Of a DNA stretch of 64,000 nucleotides, positions 44,295-55,063 are shown piece after piece. The stretch lies in NCBI GenBank assembly GCA_930367215.1, contig OV884059.1:49756957-49820956 (forward strand), written 5' to 3'. A program made the position numbers and the translations under genes. Each line of letters starts with the position of its first letter. The stretch's first letter is position 1. The notes beneath the pieces were generated by a model. That model saw only the letters and a program-made list of their open reading frames with translations. It searched no databases and was not told where the DNA came from. This DNA is from Pollenia angustigena (lineage: Eukaryota > Arthropoda > Insecta > Diptera > Polleniidae).

Positions 44295-46913
44295 TTAGCC
44301 TCTGGTAACCTTCGAACTGAAGCAACCCCCAGCGAGGTAGTTAGGGTGGACCATTAGTTTATCGATGTAGCTTATTGAATATTTTTTAATTTCCTCCTGG
44401 ATAGTGGGGACGTTGAGATCTCTGTGGATAATATCATTACGTATATACCATGGGGCGCAGACAATTTGTCGTAATATTCTAGACTGTCTTCTTTGAAGCT
44501 TTTGGATGTTAGATGCGCATGCAGTACCCCATAATTGGATGCCATATGTCCATATTGGTTTTATGATGGACTTGTATAGAAGAATTTTGTTGTCTAAAGA
44601 CAAGTTTGAGTTTCCACCGAGAAGCCAATGTAGTTGAGCTGCTTTAAGTTTCATAGCCGTTATTTTCGCTTCGATATGACGAGACCAGGTCAAGCGTCTA
44701 TCTATATGAATTCCCAAGTACTTTACATGGTTTTCTACCGGAACAGTGATGTTATTTATTTTTACTGCTGGGCACGTTTGTCTTCTGAGCGTGAAAGTTA
44801 AGTGAGCACATTTAGCCGGGTTAACCTTTATTCTCCATTTTTCTAGCCATGCCTCTAGTTCATTGATGTGGGACTGCAGATTTTGCGATGCGACTTTTGG
44901 GTCATGGTTAACGCTAATAAATGCTGTGTCGTCTGCAAATGTAGAGGTATGCGTGCTCAGGTTTGTTGGCATATCCGCTGTGTATATTATATATAGAAGC
45001 GGTCCTAATATGCTGCCTTGGGGAACACCAGCAGTAATTTTCTTGAGAGGGGAGTATTTATCTTGCGACCTTACTATGAATGTTCTGCCTGTTAGATAGC
45101 TCTCCAGAAGCTTGTGAGTGTTTTGAGGAAGCATTCGTGTTATTTTGATGAGTAGCCCATCATGCCAAACTTTGTCAAAAGCTTGGGAAATGTCTATAAA
45201 CAGTCCTGAGCAGTATTGCTTTTTCTCAAACGCCGATCTAATAAGGGTGACAATTCTATGCACTTGTTCTATTGTACCATGTTTCGCTCTGAATCCGAAC
45301 TGGTGATCCGGGATGATGTCGTGTTCATTTAGATGAGGAGTTATACTTAAAACGAATATTTTTTCGAAAAGCTTCGATAGGATTGACAATAAGCTTATCG
45401 GTCTGTACGACGCAACCTGGCTAGCATCTTTTCCTGGCTTGGGAATCATCACAATTATAGACCTCTTCCATGAGGATGGGAAGTATCCGACTCTTAATAT
45501 AGCGTTAAAAATGAGCAGAAAGATTCTGGAAGCAGACGATGGTAGGTTTCTTATCATTGACCCTGTGATGCGGTCAGGTCCGGGAGATTTTCTAATATTC
45601 ACTTTTTCTATTGCAGATTTTACTTGAGTTATGTTAAATTGTAATGAATGGTTTACCTTATCAGGAATGATTGGACGACAGGAACAAGTATGTGCATCAT
45701 GTGGCGTGAAAACTTTCTCAAGGTGGCCCGCGAAAGCGTTTAATTTTTCATCTGTGTTTTTGGCCCAAGTGCGGTTTTCCAGTCTTAATGGAGATTCTTG
45801 GGTTATAGGGCATTTCATATGCCGTACAGCCTTCCATAAGCTATAATTGGAGTTTTTTGTGGCGTCTAGGCTGTTTAGATAGCCTTGTATTGCAGACTCG
45901 TGGTTCTGTCTCAATTTGTTGCGAAGAGTGGTCAGGCATAATTGTAGTTGGGCCTTAGTGGTTGGGGAACGACTGTTTTGCCATTGTCTTCTTAACTTCC
46001 TTTTCTCTCTGATAAGGGTCTCTATATCCGTCGATGTATTGTAAGGAGCACGTTTATTTGTCCGCTTGATTGGGGTTGCATTTCTTGCTGCAGTATCCAA
46101 GACTTCTGTAAATCGGTCGACAGCTATTTGGATGTCAGATGAATTTTTTAGGGGAATGCACTGTGATAGGTGAGAGCTCACATACATTTTATACTTTAAC
46201 CAATTTGTGTTTCTGTTTGGATAGGAAATAAAGTTTGCAGCTGCAGCGTCAGAGTTACCTTTTAAAATTAGGATTAAAGGTGAATGATCAGACGAAAGAT
46301 CATAGGAGGAACTAACTAGTACCTGATCGCGCTTGATGTTTTTAATTACAGCAAAGTCAATAAGGTCTGGTAGCTTATTGAAGTCGGTTGGCCAATAGGT
46401 AGGCTCACCACTCGATACCACATCAAAATTATTTGCAGTTACGGTATTGTATAGCTGATTACCTCTAGGACTAATAAGTCTGGAGCCCCAATATGTATGT
46501 TTAGCGTTGTAGTCGCCAGCAGCAATGAATTTCTGGCCCAATGTGGAGAAGAAGTTGAGAAATTTATCGTTTACAATTTTGTGCCTCGGAGGACAATAAA
46601 CGGATGTTAACGTTAGATTGAAATCAGTAAGATTTATAGATGTGGCCTGGATACAATCTTCTTCGAACTCTGGCAATGGCAAGTGTCTGATGTTTTTGTG
46701 CACAATTATGACTGTGCCACCACAAGCTCGTCCGCTGGGATGTTTTGTGTCATACGTAAGGTATCCATTTACCCTAAAGCAGTTTTTATGAGTGAAGTGT
46801 GTTTCAGAGACAAGAAGTACGTCGATTTCATGCCTATGAAGAAAGTTTGCAACTTCGTGTTTATGTTGGGATAACCCGTTTGCATTCCAGAAACATATTT
46901 TTAACTGGTTCAT
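44295..46913 (-). CDS. jockey-type ORF2: endonuclease/reverse transcriptase
   Basis: 872 residues, uninterrupted. Endonuclease motifs: FWNANGLSQHKHE (near 7), VSETHFTH, AGDYNAKHTYWGS (near 150), LSSDHSPL. RT motifs: MIPKPGKDASQVASYRPISL, DHQFGFRAKHGTIEQ, GLFIDISQAFDKVWHDGLL, AGVPQGSILGPLLYI, TFADDTAFI (catalytic FADD), YLGIHIDRRLTW. The last 11 residues (GGCFSSKVTRG) differ from the other lineage. A neighbouring frame after the C5/G5 run at about 44326-44331 encodes the expected EGYQRLKRTDTLSL tail, so a one-base indel probably altered the end. It is otherwise the best-preserved ORF in the window. Start ATG overlaps the ORF1 TGA. Confidence 0.92.
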   Translation of the reverse strand: MNQLKICFWNANGLSQHKHEVANFLHRHEIDVLLVSETHFTHKNCFRVNGYLTYDTKHPSGRACGGTVIIVHKNIRHLPLPEFEEDCIQATSINLTDFNLTLTSVYCPPRHKIVNDKFLNFFSTLGQKFIAAGDYNAKHTYWGSRLISPRGNQLYNTVTANNFDVVSSGEPTYWPTDFNKLPDLIDFAVIKNIKRDQVLVSSSYDLSSDHSPLILILKGNSDAAAANFISYPNRNTNWLKYKMYVSSHLSQCIPLKNSSDIQIAVDRFTEVLDTAARNATPIKRTNKRAPYNTSTDIETLIREKRKLRRQWQNSRSPTTKAQLQLCLTTLRNKLRQNHESAIQGYLNSLDATKNSNYSLWKAVRHMKCPITQESPLRLENRTWAKNTDEKLNAFAGHLEKVFTPHDAHTCSCRPIIPDKVNHSLQFNITQVKSAIEKVNIRKSPGPDRITGSMIRNLPSSASRIFLLIFNAILRVGYFPSSWKRSIIVMIPKPGKDASQVASYRPISLLSILSKLFEKIFVLSITPHLNEHDIIPDHQFGFRAKHGTIEQVHRIVTLIRSAFEKKQYCSGLFIDISQAFDKVWHDGLLIKITRMLPQNTHKLLESYLTGRTFIVRSQDKYSPLKKITAGVPQGSILGPLLYIIYTADMPTNLSTHTSTFADDTAFISVNHDPKVASQNLQSHINELEAWLEKWRIKVNPAKCAHLTFTLRRQTCPAVKINNITVPVENHVKYLGIHIDRRLTWSRHIEAKITAMKLKAAQLHWLLGGNSNLSLDNKILLYKSIIKPIWTYGIQLWGTACASNIQKLQRRQSRILRQIVCAPWYIRNDIIHRDLNVPTIQEEIKKYSISYIDKLMVHPNYLAGGCFSSKVTRG

Positions 46914-47440
46914 TTTTTGTTGAGTAGAACTTGCAGGAGCATGTTCTGGTTTCGCATCATTTCCTGAAACATGTTCTGCATAGTGGCCATGAAGTTATTC
47001 ATAGTTTGAATTAAATTTTCAATTGAGGTAGGCATATTTCCAGAAGGCATTTGTAGACCTTCCCTAGGAACATTAGCGTTTGGAGGTTGCTTTGCGTTAG
47101 AAGTACTCGGGGGATTTTTCGCATTAGGGTTTCCTTTTAAGACTTGGGCATATGATTAGTTTTGATTGTTTGTTTGTGAAGTACTAGCAATAGAGCCAGC
47201 GGCTTGGCTGGGCGCATGTGACGGACCTTATTGGTGATTTTCGCCACAGTTGCTGCATTTCTTTACATTTTTGATAAAATGAGTGCAAAAAGTTATTTGG
47301 CGTTTTTAATGCATGTGTTGGGTTATTGTGAGTAAAAACGTAAGCACTGACGTTTTTATACATATTTTGTGATTTTTTTTTATCACAATTAGAAATGTCA
47401 TTAATGTCAAACCCAGACAATCAGTAAAATTTTATCGTGA
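46910..47440 (-). pseudogene. jockey-type ORF1 remnant, lineage 2
   Basis: Minus-strand text KKCSNCGENHQ (zinc-knuckle type), stop at 47230-47228, GPSHAPSQAAGSIASTSQTN, stop at 47160-47158, SYAQVLKGNPNAKNPP, then a helical QTMNNFMATMQNMFQEMMRN tail ending TGA at 46912-46910. SYAQVLKGN matches SYANVLKSN of the 18063 copy. Two nonsense codons make ORF1 dead while ORF2 stays open. Confidence 0.75.
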
Positions 47441-47484
47441 AGCTATAATTCTAAAACTAAATAAAAAAATTATAATATAAAAAC

Positions 47485-48634
47485 ATGAATTCAAAAAATA
47501 AAAAGAGGTAAGTATATTCCCTTTCAGAAACTTGGATAATATTGAACGATTAATTTTGTTTTCATAGTTTAAAAAAGACAACCTATGTTCAATTTAAAAA
47601 ATTAGTGGACCTAATGGAAGAATATCCACAATTTGCAACCGGCAGCCCTTTATTTGGAAATAATAAAGTTGCTGTAGAAAAGACATGGGATAATGTTGCA
47701 CAACAAGTTAATGCTTACGGGCCACCTATTAGAACTGGGCAGGAGTGGAAGAAGGTACTGTATTTTTAGCTATAATCTTGAATTTTAGTATGATAAACAA
47801 AAGTATGCATATTTTTCATAATAGATATGGCATGACCAAAAGTGTCGTCTTAAAAGAAAAATAAGCGACAACAATAAAAGTCTTCACGGAACTGGTGGCG
47901 GTCCTTGTATAGTTAACAATTTAACAGAAATGGAACTGCAAATTGACAAAATATGTCACCTTTCGTCAGCAGCGGCACCCAGTGGCAACATTTTAGGTGT
48001 ACCAACTGTCCAAAATCCTTTGTTTCCATCCGTAGAACCCAATTGCAATATTTTAGACATATCACATGCCCAAAAAAATTATAAACGCACCCCACCTCGA
48101 AGTCATATTCAAGTCGCTGTTGTAACTCCAACAACTTCGAAGCAAACACCAGTACTAGTGGTTCAATGCGAACTTATGACAGATATTTTTACGTCCAATA
48201 TTTCTAATATAATAACACTGGACAACTCGCCACCTAAAACAATAGCGCACTTAAACGAAGCATCTAAACTGTCATCTAAACAAGCAACGACATCAACGCC
48301 AAAACAAACACAAGAAAAGAAAAAAGTGCAAGAAGAAAACACAAGACCATTTCATCAAAATAGAAAAAGAAAACACGGAGAAACAGAGTTAGACCAACAA
48401 AAATTATTATGCCGACAAACGAATATACAACAAACCACAGCGGACATAATGAAAAAACAGTTAGAAGCATTTATAGAAAGCACTAAAGTGGCAAAAATAC
48501 AGGCTGAAGCCTCAAAAATTCAAGCCGAAGCTTAAGCAATTGCTTTAAAAGAAATAACAGATTCGGTAAAGGTAATGGCCCAAGCCCTGGTGGATATAGT
48601 AAAGCATCTTAAAGATGAGGATGAAACTGCATAA
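47485..48634 (+). CDS. Harbinger-associated Myb/SANT-like DNA-binding protein
   Basis: Exons 47485-47507, 47568-47754 and 47825-48634 join in phase at GTAAGT/TTCATAG and GTACTG/TAATAG. Product: MNSKNKKSLKKTTYVQFKKL, VDLMEEYPQFATGSPLFG, EWKKIWHDQKCRLKRKI, HGTGGGP, the Myb/SANT-like fold (Myb_DNA-bind_5 type) that accompanies Harbinger nucleases. A T-rich linker and a charged coiled coil follow (KQLEAFIESTKVAKIQAEA). TAA at 48533-48535 interrupts the coil; the frame continues with EITDSVKVMAQALVDIVKHL to a second stop at 48632-48634. Loss of the last third of the coil may or may not matter. It helps deliver the nuclease to element ends in known Harbinger systems. Confidence 0.8.
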
Positions 48635-48780
48635 TGAAATATCAATTTGATTTTTGTTAATTTTCTTTGTAATGGATTTTTTTTATTTACTACAACAATG
48701 TATATGGATGTTAGTTTTTTGTTTTTTTTTTTTTTAAATAAAAGTTTTAAAAATAAAACGATACAGTTGTTTTTTTGGAT

Positions 48781-50595
48781 TTACGTTAAATTTCGGGTAA
48801 TTTCATCCCTGATGGCTCTGGCTATGTTTACTTCTTCAGAGTTCAAATCACTGTTAGTTTCACCTGCGTTTTCGTCGTTATTTGAAAACTCGTCGTTTTC
48901 ACTCGGCTCCCAACTATTTTTATAAAAAATGCATATATTATGCAGAACGCAGCAAACATTAATAATTTGCGTGGCCTTTTTGGGGCTATAATGTAAGCCT
49001 CTGGAACCAATTATGCACCTAGATCGGGTTTTTAAAACACCGTTGCACCTTTCAATTATGTTTCTGGTCTTGCAATGTTTTTCATTAAACTTCTTTTCAA
49101 GATTTTCCGTTGGACTTCTGTATGGAGTCATTAAATACGGCTGCAATTTATAACCGGAATCTCCTACATAAATATTAAGAAACACATAATAAAATTTAGT
49201 GGTTGTCACATATTTTTACAATTTTATATATCGCTACCTAAAACGACCAAAAATTTAAAATCGACTTTCATCGATTCTGATGTATTGCATCAACACAAAT
49301 GCCCAATGTTGGAATCTTTCGACCAAATTTATCGATTTTATAAACAAAAACCAAACGGCCCTATCTACAGAAATTCTATGATAAACGCTGAAAGACCTAA
49401 GGAACAGTTTCCATAGTATAGAAAAATAGAAGAAAAATAAATTATAAACAATTTAAGAAGATTTATTAATTTATCATTAGTAGTATAGTTTTTTGCTACT
49501 CCTGTAAAATTTTAAAAAAGTTAGAAAGGGCCTTTTGCGTTTTTGGTAACGATATATGTATATGTACTTTATTAAAATAAACATTTAACAGGGCATTTCA
49601 TATAAAACTCTGAACTTAAAATAGCATATCCCGCATGTATGCACCACAATATAATAAATTTTTTTAAAATAGCTTATCATAAAGAGGGTATTAACTGCAA
49701 ATTTATATTTAGTGTAGTAGTGATACTTTAAAAACTTACCAAGGAGCCAACTGTTCCTTTTTCCATTTGAATAATTTGTTTTAAAGAAATGGTCAGCACC
49801 ACTCTGATCCCAAATAAAGGCATCACGATTTGCACCGGGGTGTCTTCCATCCACATACGTAATAGTCATATTTTGATCGCAAATCTAACAAAACCAACGA
49901 AAAGCAAACATTAGATGTATGTATGTACATACACATATGCTTATATATAGTATTTACTTACCAGCATGACATTAATACTATAATAACCTTTACGGTTGTA
50001 ATATAAATGATTTATTTCACTTCCTGGCGCCTTTATTTTCACATGTGTGCCATCTACACAACCTACCACGCCAGGTATACCACCAGTTCTGAAAAAGGCT
50101 TCTTTTGTTTTCCTCTTCCATACTTTTTTCCAGGTTTATCCATTTTGGACCTACATATGTATGTCTCAAATATGTTGAGTAGGTCACTTATTACCTTGCA
50201 GACCATGGACTTACTCATGGAGGAGACTACCTCGTTTCCAATTGATGCCTGGTAAGCACCAGTTGCCAAAAACGACATTAGAGTCGCTAGTTTTGTGGGC
50301 GCCGGGATATGTGTATTTCGGTACACAACATTTAGCTTAGGAGGCACTATTTCTTCAAGCAACATTGAAAAAATTTCTCTGCTGACGCGAAACGCGTTGA
50401 CAAATCTACAAAGTTAACAAATTTTTAAGTTATCTTTAACTTTTTTATATACAATGTATGTACATACCGCTCCTCCGGCAAATCTAATACATTTAATGCA
50501 TCACGAACATTTATGCGACATATACGAGTATCGCCAACACCACTCTCACTAGAATCACTTGATTCACTAAAATAATTTGCCACTGATGGAAACAT
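48781..50595 (-). pseudogene. Harbinger (HARBI1-like) DDE transposase, four exons
   Basis: Minus-strand exons 50595-50468, 50405-49962, 49884-49740 and 49163-48781 with GT..AG introns. Joins E-R-F-V-N-A-F and W-L-L-G-D-S-G-Y are in phase. Motifs: VVGCVDGTHVKIKAP (first D), YVDGRHPGANRDAFIWD (second D), GDSGYKLQPYLMTPY, RNIIERCNGVLKTRSRCI (E), VCCVLHNICI. In exon 2 the frame changes twice between about 50160 and 50100 (IFETYIC / KWINLEKSMEEEN / KEAFFRTGGIPG), so this copy is probably inactive. It converges tail-to-tail with the Myb/SANT gene, 147 bp apart. Element ends not found. Confidence 0.85.
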
Positions 50596-50599
50596 TATT

Positions 50600-51282
50600 G
50601 TTAAATTAAAGAGAACACTTTTGAAATTTAGTTTTTGCACTAATAAATTTATTTTTATTATATTTTCCCAACACAATATTTTTTAGTAAACAAAAACAGC
50701 TGTTTTTATGTTTTTTTAAGGGTTACCATTTTTTTGTTTAAAAATCATGATTTTATATGAAAAACTTTAACCAAATTTAAAAATATAATATAATGGCAAC
50801 AATAACATTTGACAATACTAAAAACACAACGTTAGAGAACGTAAGATAGACGAGTACCAAAAAAAGACTCATTTTCTCACGTACTCGTCTGGGTACCACT
50901 CGCTTGTCTGAATCTTTACATGGCTTGTATAAACATGCCATTAATGTTTTTTATGTATGTATTTATTGAATTATTTTTTTTTACTCCGATGGAGATGTTT
51001 TTGTGTTTATTTGTGGTGGACAAGTAACCTTGTTTTTTCTTCTTTTGTCTTGTCGCTTTGAACTGGGCGTTCTTACACGACGGGAACTGTCACTTTAAGC
51101 CGATGTCGAAAAGGTCGCTTATAATGCGGGCGATAGGGACTGATCGATTTTCGACACGTACCATTTATTAACTCTATGAACATGCATTTATTAAATATTT
51201 CGTTAACATGGTTTTATATTGAATAATGTACAATTGACTGTAATAACGAATGTTTTTAAAAATGTATAAACCTTTCATTTGG
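50600..51282. other. Unique-looking flank, no gene seen
   Basis: AT-rich. I find no supported feature; the Harbinger right end should be here but no inverted repeat was recognised. Confidence 0.4.
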
Positions 51283-51629
51283 AAAAAGAATAGTTCATTG
51301 AAGTTAACTTTTTTATATGTCACCTCAATTGAAATGTATGTAAAAATTAATAAAATTTTCGTTGAGCTAATGAAACATTTATTAAGTCATATTAACACAA
51401 AAGCGGCTTTATAATTGTCCCGCGGAACTCGTACTTTTACATTAGTAAAGTGTTCATTGAGCTAAAATTTAAAATTGATTTGTTGGCTTAACGAATAAGT
51501 ATGTACGTTAAAGTCAAAAAAGTTACATAAGGGTAACGTAACGTTTCTTAAGTTGATTCTTAAATCAGTGTTTCGGCATTTCGTGTTATACTTCTAGTCG
51601 AACTGGTTCTTTTACAAATATTATTTGAA

Positions 51630-52207
51630 AACAAGTAAGAAAGTATAGTCGGTCAAGCCCGACCACATGACACCCTACACCACTGTACACACTGAACACA
51701 TCATGCTTATATGTCCATATAAATATGGATTTATCTATGTTTTAAATTTCATGAAAATCGGTTTGAGAGGCAGAAATCGCCCCTATCTCTCCTCGTGGTC
51801 CTATTTTTTAAAAAATGCATCCCTTTTGTGTCCATAAAGATATGGTTCTATCTATGTTTTAAATTGCATTTAAATCGGTTCGATAGTTTCTGAGAGGAAG
51901 AAATTTCCCCCTATCTTCCCTGGTGGTCCTACGATTTGGCCCATTTTCAATAGGCTTGGTCCTTGTGCTATTAAGAACCTACGTCCAAAATTTTATCAAA
52001 TTATCTCCAAAATTCCGACCTGTACTTTGCGCACAAAGTTACATGGACAGCCAGCCAGCCGGACGGACATCGTTAGTTCGTCTCAGAAAGTGATTTTGAG
52101 TCGATCGGTATACTTTGAGGTGGGTCTAGGACCAGTATTTTAAAGCGTTACACACATCAGCACAAGTGCATAATACCCTCTCCACTATTGCGGTGTGGGT
52201 ATAAAAA
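51630..52207. repeat. R2 dispersed repeat, copy A
   Basis: Begins ACAAGTAAGAAAGTATAGTC, hairpin GTCGG-TCAAGC-CCGAC, then ACACCCTACACC. It ends AATACCCTCTCCACTATTGC and GGTGTGGGTATAAAAAG. Internal phrases such as 'atgttttaaatttcatgaaaatcgg'-like blocks repeat twice. The layout parallels reversed R1 (ACAAGTAAGAGTGC, hairpin, TATACCC). Non-coding. Confidence 0.75.
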
Positions 52208-52312
52208 GTGCAGTGTAAAATTAAATACTACAATTAATTAATAACAATTAACACTTTTTGAAATTAAATAAAAGTGAAGAAGTAAGTTGAATTTAATTAC
52301 ATAAGTAAAATG

Positions 52313-52501
52313 CTATCTGTGTAAAATAAAATTAGGTGGATTTACTGATGGTTCATTAACAAAAAAAACATAATTTAAATACGTACAGTTGAGTGGGTCA
52401 ATTTTATTCTCAACCGGCGGTTGTTGAAATGGAAATCTACGACGAATTCTAAGAAGGTTTGCCCAAGAAATAAAAATCGAACTTCCCATTTTTAACGCCA
52501 A
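52313..52501 (-). other. Unrecognised 62-codon ORF, conserved in both duplication units
   Basis: MALKMGSSIFISWANLLRIR is followed by a basic stretch and QQPPVENKIDPLN, with a GTACGT donor-like site after PLNC. Could be a 5' exon of an element gene opposite the hAT-like gene. Not recognised. Same at 58843-59031. Confidence 0.25.
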
Positions 52502-53157
52502 AATTTTCTTTTCGTTTTTTTTTTTTTTTTGTTAAAATATGCTAACATTTTATAGAGTCTTTTAAGAACCTTGACAAAGAGGATTATGTTTGGACTTGTT
52601 CGAAAGGAAATTCAATGAGCTTTCAAAAGGTCATGAAATTTTGATGTTTAGGTAAAGTTTAAAAAGCTTTTAATGAAAATTGACATTAAATCATGGGAAA
52701 AAGCAAAACTTATCATTAAATGGTAGAGGAAAAATTTTAATTTAAAATTAACATAGTGCCTAATAAAAAAGCAACACAGCTTCTTTTACACATGCAATCG
52801 ATTGTTTATTCACCACATTTAAGGTAGTTTTGTTTTTTGTAATATAATTAATTATGGAGTCTGATATATCAATTGGTTCTTCTTCTGCTAATGATATTAC
52901 ATTATCAAGTCACACGGAATCAAATTTACTGCTTATGCCAGGCCCCAATTTTAGTGCTTCTGGTTTGTCAAATGACTTACACGAATTAAATTTGCCCAGT
53001 TGCCGCGATGTTTTAAAATATTTTTTTTCTGAGTGATCGGTATAAAAATGAAAATAAAATGTTTTCATACCAATGATTTACATTTAAATTTGGAACAAGT
53101 TGTATATTGCCATAATGACGAAGAAACCAGTAATAAGTAAACTCAAACCCTTGCTTA

Positions 53158-53513
53158 AGGCTAGATTACACTATTATACTTTGTATTAATATATGTATGT
53201 CAAAATCTCAAGTAATATGACAAAGTGTGATAGTGTGAATGCAATGTGTCACGAAAATGACAAGTATTATGAAAAAAGTTTGACATCCCATACGACTTCA
53301 TCGTTTTTTGAAAAATTTCAAAACAATAATACTTTTCATTGGATTAGGGTTGCATTTTTTTTCATGTGTGAGTGTTTATACTTTGTGTGATGGTGTGAAC
53401 ACAAACTGTCATGTTACATTAGAATTTTGACAGTCGCAACAAAACTCATTAGATTTCTATCACACAAAGTATTATGGAATACGTAAGACTTGTGAGATAG
53501 TGTAATCTAGGCT
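53158..53513. mobile_element. Harbinger-like MITE, unit A
   Basis: Ends AGGCTAGATTACACTAT and inverted AGCCTAGATTACACTAT, flanked by TTA (53155-53157, 53514-53516). A 3-bp TTA duplication fits Harbinger; could be mobilised by a Harbinger nuclease, though its ends cannot be compared with the 47.5-50.6 kb element. Copy B at 59688-60043. Confidence 0.8.
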
Positions 53514-53703
53514 TTAATAAATATACCAAATAAATAAAAGTCACGTCTAAATCTCACAAATACACCGCATCTGTCGAGGCAATGAATAGGTTGTTCTATA
53601 TCGGAAAATGCAATATACAAAGTGATCACTACCGTAAGAAACCTGACGTTGATGAAGATTTTATATTTATAACACCAAATTTAGCAAGGGCGGTTCTTCT
53701 TAA

Positions 53704-54886
53704 CCCATTAACGACGGCTCATAGACCGCTTGTACGATTTTGACGAAACTTTCAGAATTTTACCTGGAGGTCCATAGAAAAAAAAATTTACCTCCCCCAT
53801 TCCTGAGATAGGACGTGGGTATTTAAATACCCAACCGTCTTTAGCGATAAACTTTTTTAAATATTTTTGAACAATTTTGTTTTCTTATTTCAGTTTAAAT
53901 AAAAAAGCTATTTATTTGCTTACAAAATTATTATTTTTTTTTTTGACCACTCGAAGTTCCGGTACACTCCATTTAAAATGTACAGGGTTACTTCGAAGAG
54001 CGTTACAAATATTTAACCGATAAAAAAATGAATCGTCGTCAAAAAATTCGTACTACTGCCGAATTACAAGAAATTCTCGATAGCTGGTCCGATGGGGAAG
54101 ATAATTTTGAAAGAGAATTAGATACAAATCATGATGTTGTATTACCACCCGATAACGTCAACGAGATAAGTGATACGTAGGAGTTGAATGACAATTGGAT
54201 GAACGACGACCAAAATTTTGCGAAAATAGAACGTTTCTTTAGTAGATGGAATGAAGAAATACTATCTGTTGAAAACAAGAATGATCATTTGCCAGTGACC
54301 TCCAGTAAGATTCATTCAGTAAGACATTTATGAAAATGTTCATCAAAGGGAAGCCATCAGCAGGCGCAACGCTACAGGATAACCTGCAGTTACAATCAGG
54401 AGTAAGGGTGGTACTTTCCCTTCTTTCTCATCTTGATGTCCCCGCGAAGTATTCCGTAACGTTTAACAATTGTTTTACTTTATTTTTTAAGGTCGTAACA
54501 TTATTATCGAACTATTTAAGTCATATGGGAGGTGTTGACCTTTTCGATAACGCCATGAACAATTATCGAATTCGAGTTCACATTACAAATGTGGCACCTA
54601 AGACTATTTGAAATGTGCAGGCGTTTTTTATTTTTCGCTTTACCCTTTATTTGACAAACCTTTTTCTGATAATTTTCTGACAAACAAAAAAACGCAATTT
54701 TTCTAAATCTCAAATTAGAGGTTAAAATTAAAAAAAATTTTTTTAATTTTTTTCACATTAATCAATCTCTAGTATTTAATGAAAAAGCATCTTGCATTCA
54801 TTATCTCTTATTAAGCCAACGCAGGAATTTTTTACTACTCTTACTTTTTTGGGTATTTACATAAATACCCAGTCGACTAAAATGGG
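53704..54886 (+). mobile_element. piggyBac element, internally deleted, unit A
   Basis: Left end TTAA|CCCATTAACGACGG (TTAA 53700-53703). Right end ..TAAAATGGG|TAAA, so the right TTAA has probably mutated. Palindromes GGGTATTTAAATACCC and GGGTATTTACATAAATACCC lie near the two ends. Transposase remnants: 54028-54177 (MNRRQKIRTTAELQEILDSW, then a stop) and on to 54331. Then 54330-54611 with GKPSAGA, VVLSLLSHLDVPAKYSVTFN and MGGVDLFDNAMNNYRIR. The conserved D of the DNxFTS motif is N here, and the region with the first catalytic D is deleted. Confidence 0.82.
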
Positions 54887-54940
54887 TAAAGCGCGTTCTG
54901 GATACGAAAAGGTTTGATACACCTAATTACATGGTGTCGT

Positions 54941-55063
54941 CACCTGACAATTTTTGGTAATACCAAACGTCAAAGTTCATATAAAAAAAAAACTTTAAAA
55001 TTTTTGTCAGCGTTTTTTTTTATATGAAGTTTGACGTTTATTATGACAAAAAATTGTCAGGTG
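54941..55063. mobile_element. 123-bp hairpin element, unit A
   Basis: CACCTGACAATTTTTGG at the left matches inverted AAAAATTGTCAGGTG at the right, and the internal AAACGTCAAAGTTCATATAA matches inverted TTATATGAAGTTTGACGTTT. Almost the whole segment is a palindrome. It sits inside hAT-like transposase coding text. Copy B 61471-61593. Confidence 0.8.

Larger units (their letters stand above)
44118..47440 (-). mobile_element. jockey-lineage non-LTR element (lineage 2)
   Basis: Minus-strand element with poly-A tail seen as a T run at about 44118-44131, preceded (in its own sense) by ATTCAATAATAAAAATAAA, like the 3' end of the other lineage. Contains an ORF1 remnant and an almost intact ORF2. I could not find its target duplication; the 5' end is near the start of the Harbinger element. 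Confidence 0.85.
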
